Below are positions 55,804 to 64,000 of a stretch of DNA of 64,000 nucleotides, in pieces (the first letter of the stretch is position 1; each line of letters starts with the position of its first letter). Position numbers and translations under genes: made by a program. The notes under the pieces were generated by a model, which was not told the DNA's origin, did no database searches, and saw nothing but the letters and a program-made list of their open reading frames with translations. The DNA is taken from contig CACZJU010000009.1 in NCBI GenBank assembly GCA_902781515.1, positions 22,113-86,112 on the forward strand. The letters run 5' to 3'. The DNA is from an uncultured Bacteroidales bacterium (GTDB lineage Bacteria > Bacteroidota > Bacteroidia > Bacteroidales > Bacteroidaceae).

Positions 55804-58440
55804 ATGAAGCTGAAACAACTCATCATACTGATACTACTGCTTTGCGACGCAGGTCTGTCTGTTGCGCAAAGCCTGAATAAAGACACAAGTCCGGTGGTTG
55901 ACTATGGTCGTACACCGCGCGAATACATATTGGGCGGTATCACCGTGGGAGGAGCACCAAACTACGACGACTATCTGCTGATAGGTCTGTCAGGACTGCA
56001 GGTTGGTGAAAAGATAACCATTCCCGGTGATCAGGTTACCAAAGCACTGCGCAGATACTGGCGTCACGGATTGTTTAGCAACGTGGCAATAAGTCTCGAC
56101 AGCGTAGTACGCGACTCGGCCTACCTGCACATACAGTTGACTCAACGTCCACGCATATCGCAAATCAACTACACAGGAATAAAGAAGGGCGAGCGCGAGG
56201 ATTTGGAAAAGAAGTTGGGACTGGTACAGGAAAACCAACTGACACCCAACTCCATAGACCGTGCCAAGCTCTTGGGTAAGAAGTATTTCGATGAAAAGGG
56301 ATACAAGAACGCCGAGATAAACATAACACATCGCGACGATGCCTCTAAGCCCGACCGCGTGATAGTTGATGTGGATATCAAGAAAAACGACAAGGTGAAG
56401 GTAAACCACATCTACATCAGCGGAAACGACAATCTCAAGGAAAAGAAAATCAAGGGTGACCTTTTCCATAAGGGTGTCCTTAAGACCATACACGAACGGC
56501 ACAACACCAGTAGCTGGTTCCGCTCGAAGAAGTTCGTTGAAAAGAAATACAAAGAAGCCAAAGACAACCTCATCAACAAATACGCACAACTGGGTTATCG
56601 CGATGCTGTAATAGTTAGCGACAGCGTGGTTACTTTCGATGAAAAAAGCGTAAATGTCTATCTGAACGTTGATGAAGGACAGAAATACTACATCCGCAAC
56701 ATCGAATGGGTGGGTAATACACTGTACAATACCCAAACCCTCGACCAAATGCTGCAAATGAAGAAGGGCGATGTCTATGACCAGAAGTTGCTGAACGACC
56801 GTCTGTCTGGCGATGAAGATGCCATTGGTAACCTTTATTACAACAACGGTTACGTCTTCTACCAGCTCGACCCAGTGGAAACCAACATCGTTGGCGATAG
56901 CGTGGACTTGGAAATGCGCATCTTCGAGGGTACGCAGGCCCACATTAGTCACGTACGCATTATAGGTAATGAGCGCGTATATGAAAATGTAGTAAGACGC
57001 GAACTTCGCAACAAACCCGGTGACCTATTCTCAAAGGAATCACTCGAACGTTCATACCGAGAGATTGCCTCTATGGGTTTCTTCGAACCTGAGAGCATTG
57101 ACCCGAAGGTGACTCCAAATCCTGAAACAAGTACGGTGGATATCAACTGGGGACTGACATCGAAGTCGAACGACCAAATCGAGTTCTCTCTTGGTTACGG
57201 TCAAACGGGCGTTATTGGTAAAATCGGTCTGAAATTCTCCAACTTCTGCATGGCAAACCTGTTCAACCGCAAGAGCTTGCGCCGCGGTGTTATGCCACAA
57301 GGCAACGGTGAGACATTCAGCATAAGCGGTCAGACCAACGGTCGTTACTATCAGGCTTACAGCGTGTCGTATATGAACCCTTGGTTCGGAGGCAAACGTC
57401 CCAATTCATTAAGTGTCAGCGCATTCTTCTCGAAACAGACCGACGTGAGCGACCAATACTACAACTCCGCTTGGCGTAACAACTACATGAGCAGTTATCT
57501 GTATGGCTACGGAAATAACGGCTATTACAATAACTACTACGAGAATTTCTACGACCCCGACAAGTTCATCAAAGTGTTTGGAGCCAGTGTTGGTTGGGGT
57601 AAGCGCCTGTCATGGCCCGACGACTACTTCCAGTTCTCTGCCGACCTTGGCTTCACACGCTATATGCTTAAAGACTGGGAATACTTCCTGGTTTCTAATG
57701 GTAACTGCAACTCCTTGGCGCTGAACCTCACTTTGGCTCGTACCTCTACTGACAACCAAATCTTCCCACGTCGAGGCAGTGAGTTCCTGATGACATTGTC
57801 GCTGACTCCGCCATACAGTCTCTTCGACAACAAGGACTACGCAAACCTTGCCAACGACTACAACTCGGCAACATACCAGAGAGAACAACAGGAGAAATAC
57901 CGTTGGATAGAATACCACAAGTGGAAATTCAAGGGACGTTTATTCGTTCCCCTGACAAAGGGAAGCAAGTGTCTTGTGCTGATGGCACGCGTGGAATTCG
58001 GCATTCTGGGTCACTACAACAAGAATAAGCGCAGTCCGTTCGAGACATTCTATGTTGGCGGCGACGGAACTTCGGGATATAGCTCAAGCTATGCTACAGA
58101 AACCATCGGTCTGCGTGGTTACGAAAACGGTGCTCTGACTCCACGCGGCTATCCAGGCTATGCCTACGATCGCTTCACCCTAGAATTACGTTATCCGCTC
58201 ATGCTCGGCAATACAGCAAACATCTATGCACTGACATTTGCTGAAGGTGGTAACGCATGGAATAGCGTGAAGAAATTCAATCCCTTCGACATGAAGCGCT
58301 CCGCAGGTGTGGGCGTTCGTATCATTCTGCCTATGGTGGGTCTGCTGGGTATCGACTGGGCATACGGTTTCGACAAGGTAATGGGTTCGAGCTCTGTAGG
58401 TGGCAGTCAGTTCCACTTCATTCTCGGACAGGAGTTCTAA
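55804..58440 (+). CDS. bamA: outer-membrane protein assembly factor BamA
   Basis: 878 residues with a signal peptide ending LSVAQS. POTRA domains fill about 40-450 (for example RPRISQINYTGIKKGEREDL, KVNHIYISGNDNLKEKKIKG, YYIRNIEWVGNTLYNTQTLD). The C-terminal barrel has the lid motif GLRGYENGALTPRGYPGYAY and ends FHFILGQEF. It inserts beta-barrels into the outer membrane. Three Skp-like chaperone genes follow. Confidence 0.97.
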   Translation: MKLKQLIILILLLCDAGLSVAQSLNKDTSPVVDYGRTPREYILGGITVGGAPNYDDYLLIGLSGLQVGEKITIPGDQVTKALRRYWRHGLFSNVAISLDSVVRDSAYLHIQLTQRPRISQINYTGIKKGEREDLEKKLGLVQENQLTPNSIDRAKLLGKKYFDEKGYKNAEINITHRDDASKPDRVIVDVDIKKNDKVKVNHIYISGNDNLKEKKIKGDLFHKGVLKTIHERHNTSSWFRSKKFVEKKYKEAKDNLINKYAQLGYRDAVIVSDSVVTFDEKSVNVYLNVDEGQKYYIRNIEWVGNTLYNTQTLDQMLQMKKGDVYDQKLLNDRLSGDEDAIGNLYYNNGYVFYQLDPVETNIVGDSVDLEMRIFEGTQAHISHVRIIGNERVYENVVRRELRNKPGDLFSKESLERSYREIASMGFFEPESIDPKVTPNPETSTVDINWGLTSKSNDQIEFSLGYGQTGVIGKIGLKFSNFCMANLFNRKSLRRGVMPQGNGETFSISGQTNGRYYQAYSVSYMNPWFGGKRPNSLSVSAFFSKQTDVSDQYYNSAWRNNYMSSYLYGYGNNGYYNNYYENFYDPDKFIKVFGASVGWGKRLSWPDDYFQFSADLGFTRYMLKDWEYFLVSNGNCNSLALNLTLARTSTDNQIFPRRGSEFLMTLSLTPPYSLFDNKDYANLANDYNSATYQREQQEKYRWIEYHKWKFKGRLFVPLTKGSKCLVLMARVEFGILGHYNKNKRSPFETFYVGGDGTSGYSSSYATETIGLRGYENGALTPRGYPGYAYDRFTLELRYPLMLGNTANIYALTFAEGGNAWNSVKKFNPFDMKRSAGVGVRIILPMVGLLGIDWAYGFDKVMGSSSVGGSQFHFILGQEF

Positions 58441-58480
58441 TGAATTAAAAAGTAATAATTAAAAAGTAAAAGATATTAAT

Positions 58481-59032
58481 ATGAACAATTCACGCGAAAA
58501 ATCACCCTTCCTTTGGAGGGGATGGGGGAGGCTCATTTTAATGCTGTTGGTGGCACTGGGTGCCGCTACTGCACAGGCACAGAAGTTTGCTCTTGTAGAT
58601 ATGGAATACATCCTCAGGAATATTCCTTCCTACGAACGTGCCAATGAGCAACTGAATCAGGTTTCCAAGAAATGGCAGGCCGAAGTCGACGTGCTGCAAA
58701 CCGAAGCACAGACTCTCTACAAGAACTATCAGAACGAAGCTGTATTCCTCAGCGACGAACAGAAGACCAAGAGAGAAGAGGCTATCGTGGCAAAGGAGAA
58801 AGAAGCTGCAGAGTTGAAAAAGAAGTATTTCGGTCCCGATGGCGAACTGTTCAAGAAGCGCGAGAGTCTGATGACTCCCATTCAGGACGAGATTTACAAT
58901 GCCGTTAAGGACATCTCAGAACTGAAAGGCTATACCCTGATTCTGGACCGCGCTTCCGACGCCGGCATCATCTTTGCCTCACCAAAGATTGACATCAGCA
59001 ACGAGGTTCTCAGGAAACTGGGATACAACTGA
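58481..59032 (+). CDS. OmpH/Skp family periplasmic chaperone (first of three)
   Basis: 183 residues. The N-terminus MNNSREKSPFLWRGWGRLIL contains the GC-rich palindromic repeat (58503-58530, SPFLWRGWG), so the n-region of the signal peptide is repeat-derived; an ATG at 58541 may be the ancestral start. After cleavage near AQAQ the mature protein starts KFALVDMEYILRNIPSYERA and has a long charged coiled coil (about 55-125). It carries unfolded outer-membrane proteins to BamA. Confidence 0.9.
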   Translation: MNNSREKSPFLWRGWGRLILMLLVALGAATAQAQKFALVDMEYILRNIPSYERANEQLNQVSKKWQAEVDVLQTEAQTLYKNYQNEAVFLSDEQKTKREEAIVAKEKEAAELKKKYFGPDGELFKKRESLMTPIQDEIYNAVKDISELKGYTLILDRASDAGIIFASPKIDISNEVLRKLGYN

Positions 59033-59034
59033 AT

Positions 59035-59091
59035 TAAAGGGGAGTTAAAAGGGAGTTAAAGGGGAGTTAAAGGGGAGTTAAAGAGGAGTTA
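59035..59091. repeat. GGGGAGTTAAA tandem array
   Basis: About five units of GGGGAGTTAAA (10-11 bp) between the first and second skp genes. Confidence 0.8.
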
Positions 59092-59166
59092 GTATCTTCA
59101 TTTTAACTTCCAAGCGAAGCGATAACTTCAGAAATATAAATTAATAAAATATAAACATTTAGAATT

Positions 59167-59673
59167 ATGAAAAAGATTTTGTTTGTAATCATGATGCTCG
59201 CACCTATGAGCATCTTTGCACAGAAGTTTGCACACTTCAACATGGCCGAGGTTCTGCCCATGATGGCCGAGTACAAAACCGCCAGCGCCGACATTCAGAA
59301 GCTGACAACACAGTATCAGGAAGAGCTGGAGCGTCTGCAGAAGGAATATCAGAGCAAGGCTGAAGAGTTCCAGAAGCTGTCGGCTGACAGCAACACTGCT
59401 CAGGCCATCCTGCAAAGCAAGGGTCAGGATCTGCAGAAAATGGAGCAGAGCATCCAGGACTTCTATCAGGCCAGTCAGCAGGATCTGCAGAAGCAACAGA
59501 GCGAGAAGATGGAAGCTATTCAGGTAAAGGTTATTGCTGCCATCAAGAAGATTGGTGAGGCTGGTTCTTACATCTATATCGTGGACGTATCAACAGGTGC
59601 AATTCCTTTCGTCAACGAATCACTGAGCACCGATGTTACCGCTCAACTGAAGGCTGAACTGGGAATTAAGTAA
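59167..59673 (+). CDS. OmpH/Skp family periplasmic chaperone (second)
   Basis: 168 residues with signal peptide MKKILFVIMMLAPMSIFAQ. The mature part starts KFAHFNMAEVLPMMAEYKTA and has a Gln/Glu/Lys-rich coiled coil at about 40-120, then YIYIVDVSTGAIPFVNE. It is closely related to the neighbours and shares the Skp role. It follows the tandem array and precedes the third copy by 11 nt. Confidence 0.92.
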   Translation: MKKILFVIMMLAPMSIFAQKFAHFNMAEVLPMMAEYKTASADIQKLTTQYQEELERLQKEYQSKAEEFQKLSADSNTAQAILQSKGQDLQKMEQSIQDFYQASQQDLQKQQSEKMEAIQVKVIAAIKKIGEAGSYIYIVDVSTGAIPFVNESLSTDVTAQLKAELGIK

Positions 59674-59684
59674 AGTTTAGAGTT

Positions 59685-60224
59685 ATGAAACGACTGATAG
59701 TAATAATTTTTCACTTTTCACTTTTCCTTTTTCCTTTATCAGCAAGCGCTCAGGTAAAGTTTGCCACAGTGGACTATGATGCAGTGCTGAAGCAGATGCC
59801 CGAATACGCACAGGCTCAGCAGAGCTTAATGGGTCTGAAAGCTAAGTACGACAAAGAGGCTACACGCGGCGAGGAGGAGTTTCAGAAGAAATTCTCCGAA
59901 TTCCTGCAGGGACAGAAGGAGTTTCCCGAAAACATCCTTGTAAAGCGTCAGGCTGAGCTGCAGACACTGATGGAGGCAGGTATCAAGTTCCGTCAGGAGG
60001 CACAGCAACTGCTCACCAAAGCCGAACAGGAGACAATGGCTACCGTAAAGGCTAAACTGAACGATGCCATCAATGCTGTAGGCATGGAAGGCGGTTATGC
60101 TTTCGTACTGAGCACTTCAAAAGATGCTTGTCCGTTTGTCAACCCCATGGTTGGCGACAATGTCACAAAACAGGTACTCAAGCATCTTGGTATCGAGGTT
60201 CCTGAAAAAGAAAATGCTCAGTAA
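59685..60224 (+). CDS. OmpH/Skp family periplasmic chaperone (third)
   Basis: 179 residues, signal peptide ending SASAQ. The mature part starts VKFATVDYDAVLKQMPEYAQ and has a coiled coil at about 45-130, then YAFVLSTSKDACPFVNPMVG. The stop lies inside the start of murI (11-nt overlap), so the two are translationally coupled. Confidence 0.92.
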   Translation: MKRLIVIIFHFSLFLFPLSASAQVKFATVDYDAVLKQMPEYAQAQQSLMGLKAKYDKEATRGEEEFQKKFSEFLQGQKEFPENILVKRQAELQTLMEAGIKFRQEAQQLLTKAEQETMATVKAKLNDAINAVGMEGGYAFVLSTSKDACPFVNPMVGDNVTKQVLKHLGIEVPEKENAQ

Positions 60225-61056
60225 GCCGACTACACTTTCAGCCGGACCAATCGGAATATTCGACTCGGGCTACGGCGGTCTGACGGTTCTTCGTCAGATA
60301 CGTCAGCTTATGCCCCAATACGATTACCTCTATCTCGGAGACAATGCGCGTGCGCCTTATGGCACGCGCTCCTTCGAGGTGGTTTATGAATTCACACTTC
60401 AGGCCGTGCGCCGTCTCTTCGACATGGGCTGTCCCTTGGTAGTTCTGGCCTGCAACACGGCCTCAGCCAAAGCCCTGCGTACCATTCAGCAGCGCGACCT
60501 GCCACAAATCGATGCCTCGCGTCGTGTCCTTGGCGTCATTCGTCCTACGGCAGAGTGCGTGGGCGATATTTCCAAAACACGCCACATCGGCATCTTTGCC
60601 ACACCGGGCACCATACGCTCACAGACCTACGATATAGAAATAGGTAAACTGCATCCCGACATCACCGTCACCGGACAGTCTTGTCCTATGTGGGTTCCCC
60701 TGATTGAGAACGGAGAGTTCAATAGCGACGGTGCCGATTTCTTCGTACAGAAATACATCGACCAACTGCTCAGTCGTGATGCAGACATCGACACCATCAT
60801 TCTGGGCTGCACACACTATCCCCTACTCTACGACAAGATTCGCCGTCACACTCCCAAGCATATCCAATTGATACCTCAGGGAGAATATGTGGCTCGCAGT
60901 CTTGCCGACTATTTCCGTCGCCATCCCGAAATGGAGGGGCGCATCACACAAAACGGAGGCATACGCTTCCTCACCACCGAACAACCAAGCCAGTTCAACG
61001 ACAACGCTGCAATGTTCCTTGGCGAAAGTATCAATGCCGAACATGCCGTGCTCTAA
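60214..61056 (+). CDS. murI: glutamate racemase
   Basis: 280 residues from the ATG at 60214. IGIFDSGYGGLTVLRQIRQL at the N-terminus, VLACNTASAKALR (first Cys) and IILGCTHYPLLYDKI (second Cys) form the catalytic pair. It supplies D-glutamate for peptidoglycan. It overlaps the third skp gene. Confidence 0.96.
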   Translation: MLSKPTTLSAGPIGIFDSGYGGLTVLRQIRQLMPQYDYLYLGDNARAPYGTRSFEVVYEFTLQAVRRLFDMGCPLVVLACNTASAKALRTIQQRDLPQIDASRRVLGVIRPTAECVGDISKTRHIGIFATPGTIRSQTYDIEIGKLHPDITVTGQSCPMWVPLIENGEFNSDGADFFVQKYIDQLLSRDADIDTIILGCTHYPLLYDKIRRHTPKHIQLIPQGEYVARSLADYFRRHPEMEGRITQNGGIRFLTTEQPSQFNDNAAMFLGESINAEHAVL

Positions 61057-61084
61057 GCACCGGACAGAAACAAACATTATTGCC

Positions 61085-63661
61085 ATGAAAAAAATATTTT
61101 TGACACTCACACTTTTCGTTAGTTCTATCTGCGGCTTCGCAGCCGAAAGTTTCAAAAGCAACATCGTAGCCCAAGAGGGTGCTTGGTGCTGGTTTGCCGA
61201 CCCACGTGCTCTGCACTACGAAAACGCGGCAGGCACCATCAATGCCTCTTATCTCGGCTACATCGATGTTCATGGCAATGTCATGGCAACGCAATACGAC
61301 TGGCTCACAGGTCGTAAGACCGATGTGCTCATCCGCTCCTACTTCCAGCCCGACGACCACAACAACCCCACATTCGTAGTTTTGCCCGATGAACGCGTGA
61401 TGATTTTCTACACACGCCACACCGACGAGGCAAAGATATGGTATCGTATCTCGCGGAAGCCAGGCGACATCACGGCGTTGGGCGACGAGAAGTATCTGGT
61501 TACAGCAAACAACACCACCTACCCCTCGCCTTTCATCCTCAGCGACGACCCCAACCACATCTACCTTTGCTGGCGAGGCATCGGATGGCACCCGACAATA
61601 GCACGCATCACCATGCCCGACAATGACGACAACTGCCAGTTCGACTTCGGTCCCAAGCAGATTGTGCAGAGCACCGGTGCACGTCCATACGCAAAGTATC
61701 AGTCGAATGGTAAGGACAAGATTTACCTTTCCTACACCACTGGTCACCCCGATAACGAAATGCCCGACTGGCTCTATTTCAACGTAATCGACATAAACAA
61801 TGGCAACGGTCCCATCCTGCGCGACCTTGCAGGAACACAGTTGAGCATCATAAACAACGGCGTGTTCAACGTCAGCAAGACCGACAGCTACGCCTCATCG
61901 TACCCAAAGACCATAGTTGATAAGTCCTCCAACATCCGCAACTGGGTGTGGCAGATAGCCCTCGACAAGGACGAGAATCCCGTGATTGCATATCCGCATA
62001 TCGACGATGCCAAAACCAGTCATGTTTATTGGTATGCCCGATGGAATGGCTCGGAATGGCGCCGCACATGGGTGCAGTATGCCGGTCATGCCTTCCATCA
62101 GAACTGGAACAAAACGGAGCGTTGCTACTCGGGAGGTATGACGCTCGATCCCGATAACATCAACGATATGTATCTCTCCATTCCCACGAAGGATGGACAA
62201 TATAATAAGGATGGCGTGTACGAGATTTGGCGTTACACCATCGACGACGAAGGCAATGTTGCCAGTTCTGAACAAATCACCAAGGATTCGCCCAAGAACA
62301 ATGTACGCCCCTTCATCCTACCTGGTTCCAAGAATTCGAAACTGCGCCTCGGTTGGATGCAGGGCGACTACTACTATTGGATGGTGAACAAGAACTACCC
62401 TCAAGGCTATCCCACAAGTGTGCTCTGCAACTACGAGTGGACGGAGGAAGTGCGCGACATTCAGTCTGCCGCTATGGACTGCATCTGTCTGAGCACTAAT
62501 AAGACACTGCATTCCATCTTCACGATGAACGAAGCCAAATACGAGGGCACCTTGCTCAGCGCCAGCGAGGCAAACACCTTCACCTACGGTCTCGGCTCGG
62601 ACAACTATCCCTTCATCACCATCAACGGCAAAACATACAAGAGCCAGAACCGTTTGCTGACGTCTGACAATTGGGCTCTAAACTCCACTGGCACCAGCGG
62701 CGACAACCACCCGACGAAGTTGGAGACATGGCAGCTCACCCTCACCTACGACGGTCACACGCTCACAGCATACCGCAACGGCCTCGTGGATCAGGTCATT
62801 GAAATCGAGGGTCTGGACATCAACATAATGTGTCGCGGCGAAGGCTTCAACCACGAATGCCTCATGTGTGAGACAATGGGCGGCTGCGCTACACCGTTAG
62901 AAGTGCAGGCAATAGCCAAACAGGCGCTTTTCGATGTCGAGAATGCACGTTGGCAGACACTACCCACAACGCTTCAGAACGGCGATTTCGAGGGCAACTA
63001 CTCAGTACAACAAGGCAGCGGCGTGAGCGGCGACCGCGCCATCTATATGCCAGAGGGTTGGACTGTAACGCGTACATCGCCCAACGAAAACGACCTTACG
63101 GGCTTGAAGAGCGGCGACCTCTACTTCGACCAATTCTTCGGCTCGCTCGCACATCCCGACAGCCATGGTCAGAAGACCTATTGGATACGCCAAAACTGGG
63201 GAACTCCCACACTGACACTCTCTCAGGAACTGCGCCTGCCCGAAGGGGAATACACGCTCACCTGCGATGTTTGGAAGAGCGGTCTCGGCGGCGATGCATA
63301 CATGAAGGTGCAGACATGGGGCGAGACAGCCATCATGGCTCCCACCGTTGAAAACAAAGAAGCATGGCAGCAATTCACCCTTACCTTCGAAAGCGATGGC
63401 AACCTCCCCACCACCATCTCCCTGCAAGCAATGCACAACAACAATGGCTCGGCGAAAATCATCGGCTTCGACAACCTCACTCTCACCCGCAACAATGCCG
63501 ATGGAATCGGGAAAATTGAAAATGAGAAAATGAGACAATCAGAAAATGAGGGCGTGTACGACCTCAGCGGCCGTCGCCTCTCTGCGCCCTCTGTTTCCTC
63601 TGCGTCCTCTGTGCTCCCGAAGGGAGTCTATATCTCCAACGGCAAGAAGCACCTCCGCTAA
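61085..63661 (+). CDS. secreted BNR-4-type repeat protein with C-terminal tail
   Basis: 858 residues, signal peptide ending CGFAA. Residues about 25-480 resemble a BNR-4 propeller: EGAWCWFADPRALHYENAAG, TINASYLGYIDVHGNVMATQ and HIYLCWRGIGWHPTIARITM. Such domains occur in polysaccharide lyases and related carbohydrate enzymes. A lectin-like jelly roll follows at about 510-600, and a galactose-binding-like domain at about 620-800 (LQNGDFEGNYSVQ). The tail VYDLSGRRLSAPSVSSASSV leads to LPKGVYISNGKKHLR; GAGAAAATGAGA-like and CCTCTGCGTCCTCTGTG-like tandem units sit inside it. Substrate unknown, probably a plant or host glycan. It is last in the envelope gene run, 28 nt after murI. Confidence 0.82.
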   Translation: MKKIFLTLTLFVSSICGFAAESFKSNIVAQEGAWCWFADPRALHYENAAGTINASYLGYIDVHGNVMATQYDWLTGRKTDVLIRSYFQPDDHNNPTFVVLPDERVMIFYTRHTDEAKIWYRISRKPGDITALGDEKYLVTANNTTYPSPFILSDDPNHIYLCWRGIGWHPTIARITMPDNDDNCQFDFGPKQIVQSTGARPYAKYQSNGKDKIYLSYTTGHPDNEMPDWLYFNVIDINNGNGPILRDLAGTQLSIINNGVFNVSKTDSYASSYPKTIVDKSSNIRNWVWQIALDKDENPVIAYPHIDDAKTSHVYWYARWNGSEWRRTWVQYAGHAFHQNWNKTERCYSGGMTLDPDNINDMYLSIPTKDGQYNKDGVYEIWRYTIDDEGNVASSEQITKDSPKNNVRPFILPGSKNSKLRLGWMQGDYYYWMVNKNYPQGYPTSVLCNYEWTEEVRDIQSAAMDCICLSTNKTLHSIFTMNEAKYEGTLLSASEANTFTYGLGSDNYPFITINGKTYKSQNRLLTSDNWALNSTGTSGDNHPTKLETWQLTLTYDGHTLTAYRNGLVDQVIEIEGLDINIMCRGEGFNHECLMCETMGGCATPLEVQAIAKQALFDVENARWQTLPTTLQNGDFEGNYSVQQGSGVSGDRAIYMPEGWTVTRTSPNENDLTGLKSGDLYFDQFFGSLAHPDSHGQKTYWIRQNWGTPTLTLSQELRLPEGEYTLTCDVWKSGLGGDAYMKVQTWGETAIMAPTVENKEAWQQFTLTFESDGNLPTTISLQAMHNNNGSAKIIGFDNLTLTRNNADGIGKIENEKMRQSENEGVYDLSGRRLSAPSVSSASSVLPKGVYISNGKKHLR

Positions 63662-64000
63662 CTCCCCCTCCCCCGAAGCATTACTATCCCTTAACGTGGA
63701 GCATTACTATCGCTCCCTGCCAAGCCTTACTATCGCTTCGTGCCAAGCGATAGTATCGTGTGCTGGTTAAGACCTAGATGTTATGACAACAAGACCTAGG
63801 TCTTATAGCGATAAGGCCTAGGTCTTGTAAATGGTGTTCTTAACCCTGAAAAACATGCATCGCGAAGAAACAGGTAACTTACTACCTTAACAGGCGTTGA
63901 ACCCAGTATTCATCGGGCTTGGAATGGAGGTACCTGTATCAGTAACAGGTACCTGACAGGTACCTCAAACCTCACACTCCAAGTTACCTGATAAGGTACC
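63662..64000. repeat. gene-free repeat block at the right edge
   Basis: No gene is seen. GCATTACTATC / CTTACTATCGCT units (63675-63760), AAGACCTAGGTCTT (63791-63804) and AAGGCCTAGGTCTT (63813-63826) with TTAACCCT nearby, then ACAGGTACCTGACAGGTACC-type units up to the edge. The order parallels the block at 25541-25915. Confidence 0.7.

Noticed and set aside
60887-61084. N-terminal extension of the BNR-type protein
   Set aside because: It overlaps murI in another frame, and the ATG at 61085 begins a proper signal peptide.
63930-64000. Attachment site or replication origin at the right edge
   Set aside because: Only GGTACC/ACCTG words are seen; there is no integrase, replication gene or DnaA-box cluster.

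Overview
The window looks like a chromosomal segment of a Bacteroidales bacterium, most likely Prevotella or a close relative (Prevotellaceae). The grounds are promoters of the TTTG / ~20 bp / TAnnTTTG type in front of many genes, lipoproteins with acidic residues right after the lipobox Cys, TonB-dependent receptors, a Bacteroidales-type uppS-bamA-skp-murI cluster, and secreted proteins ending in a short sorting-like tail. No transposase, phage gene, integrase or CRISPR array was recognised. By eye, base composition changes near 11.55 kb: the left part is clearly richer in G+C.

Layout. (1) 1-1569: a CbiJ-CbiD fusion running off the left edge. (2) 1721-9056: an AraC regulator divergent from a two-gene unit, a secreted GH2 beta-galactosidase and a large secreted HEXXH protein. 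(3) 9094-11552: a periplasmic-binding-protein-like ORF, then an HxlR regulator divergent from a cupin and a flavin split-barrel protein, with matching inverted repeats at both promoters. (4) 11575-23179: the cobalamin region. A cobalamin riboswitch leads a TonB receptor, a CbiK-like lipoprotein and a second TonB receptor; three two-domain enzymes follow (CbiH-CbiC, CbiE-CbiT, CbiG-CbiF). Divergent from the riboswitch is cobyrinate diamide synthase (CbiA), split into two overlapping ORFs. (5) 23143-30070: FKBP lipoprotein, glycyl-tRNA synthetase, a transglutaminase-like protein with a tiny secreted partner, an AAA/DUF234 ATPase, an S41 peptidase and a YolD-like protein. (6) 30147-37042: Y-family polymerase and a rhamnose operon (rhaB, FucI/AraA-like isomerase, MFS carrier, rhaD, rhaM). 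(7) 37230-42114: a giant GT2/HIT-like/SpoIID fusion, a flippase-like membrane protein and tRNA-Leu. (8) 42345-52772: a large secreted protein, rsmA, a Cys-rich lipoprotein, argH, an SRPBCC protein, pyrE, recX, prmC and ribD. (9) 52848-63661: DUF6242 lipoprotein, DUF6089 barrel, uppS, bamA, three skp paralogues, murI and a BNR-type secreted protein.

How the parts work together. The anaerobic corrin-ring pathway is packed into fusions (J-D, H-C, E-T, G-F) plus CbiA. CbiL and the later nucleotide-loop genes are not in the window. The riboswitch sits directly before the uptake part of the cluster, while cbiHC has its own -7 box, so uptake and synthesis may be controlled separately. The CbiK-like protein carries a lipoprotein signal followed by four Asp, which predicts display at the cell surface between two TonB receptors. 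This is the best candidate here for an undescribed system.

Repeats are a second theme. Heptamer tandem arrays and a short GC-rich palindromic element lie in many intergenic gaps and also inside coding regions, at domain linkers and signal peptides. Larger composite repeat blocks occupy the gene-free stretches at 25.4-25.9 kb, 27.1-27.5 kb, 50.3-50.46 kb and 63.7-64.0 kb.
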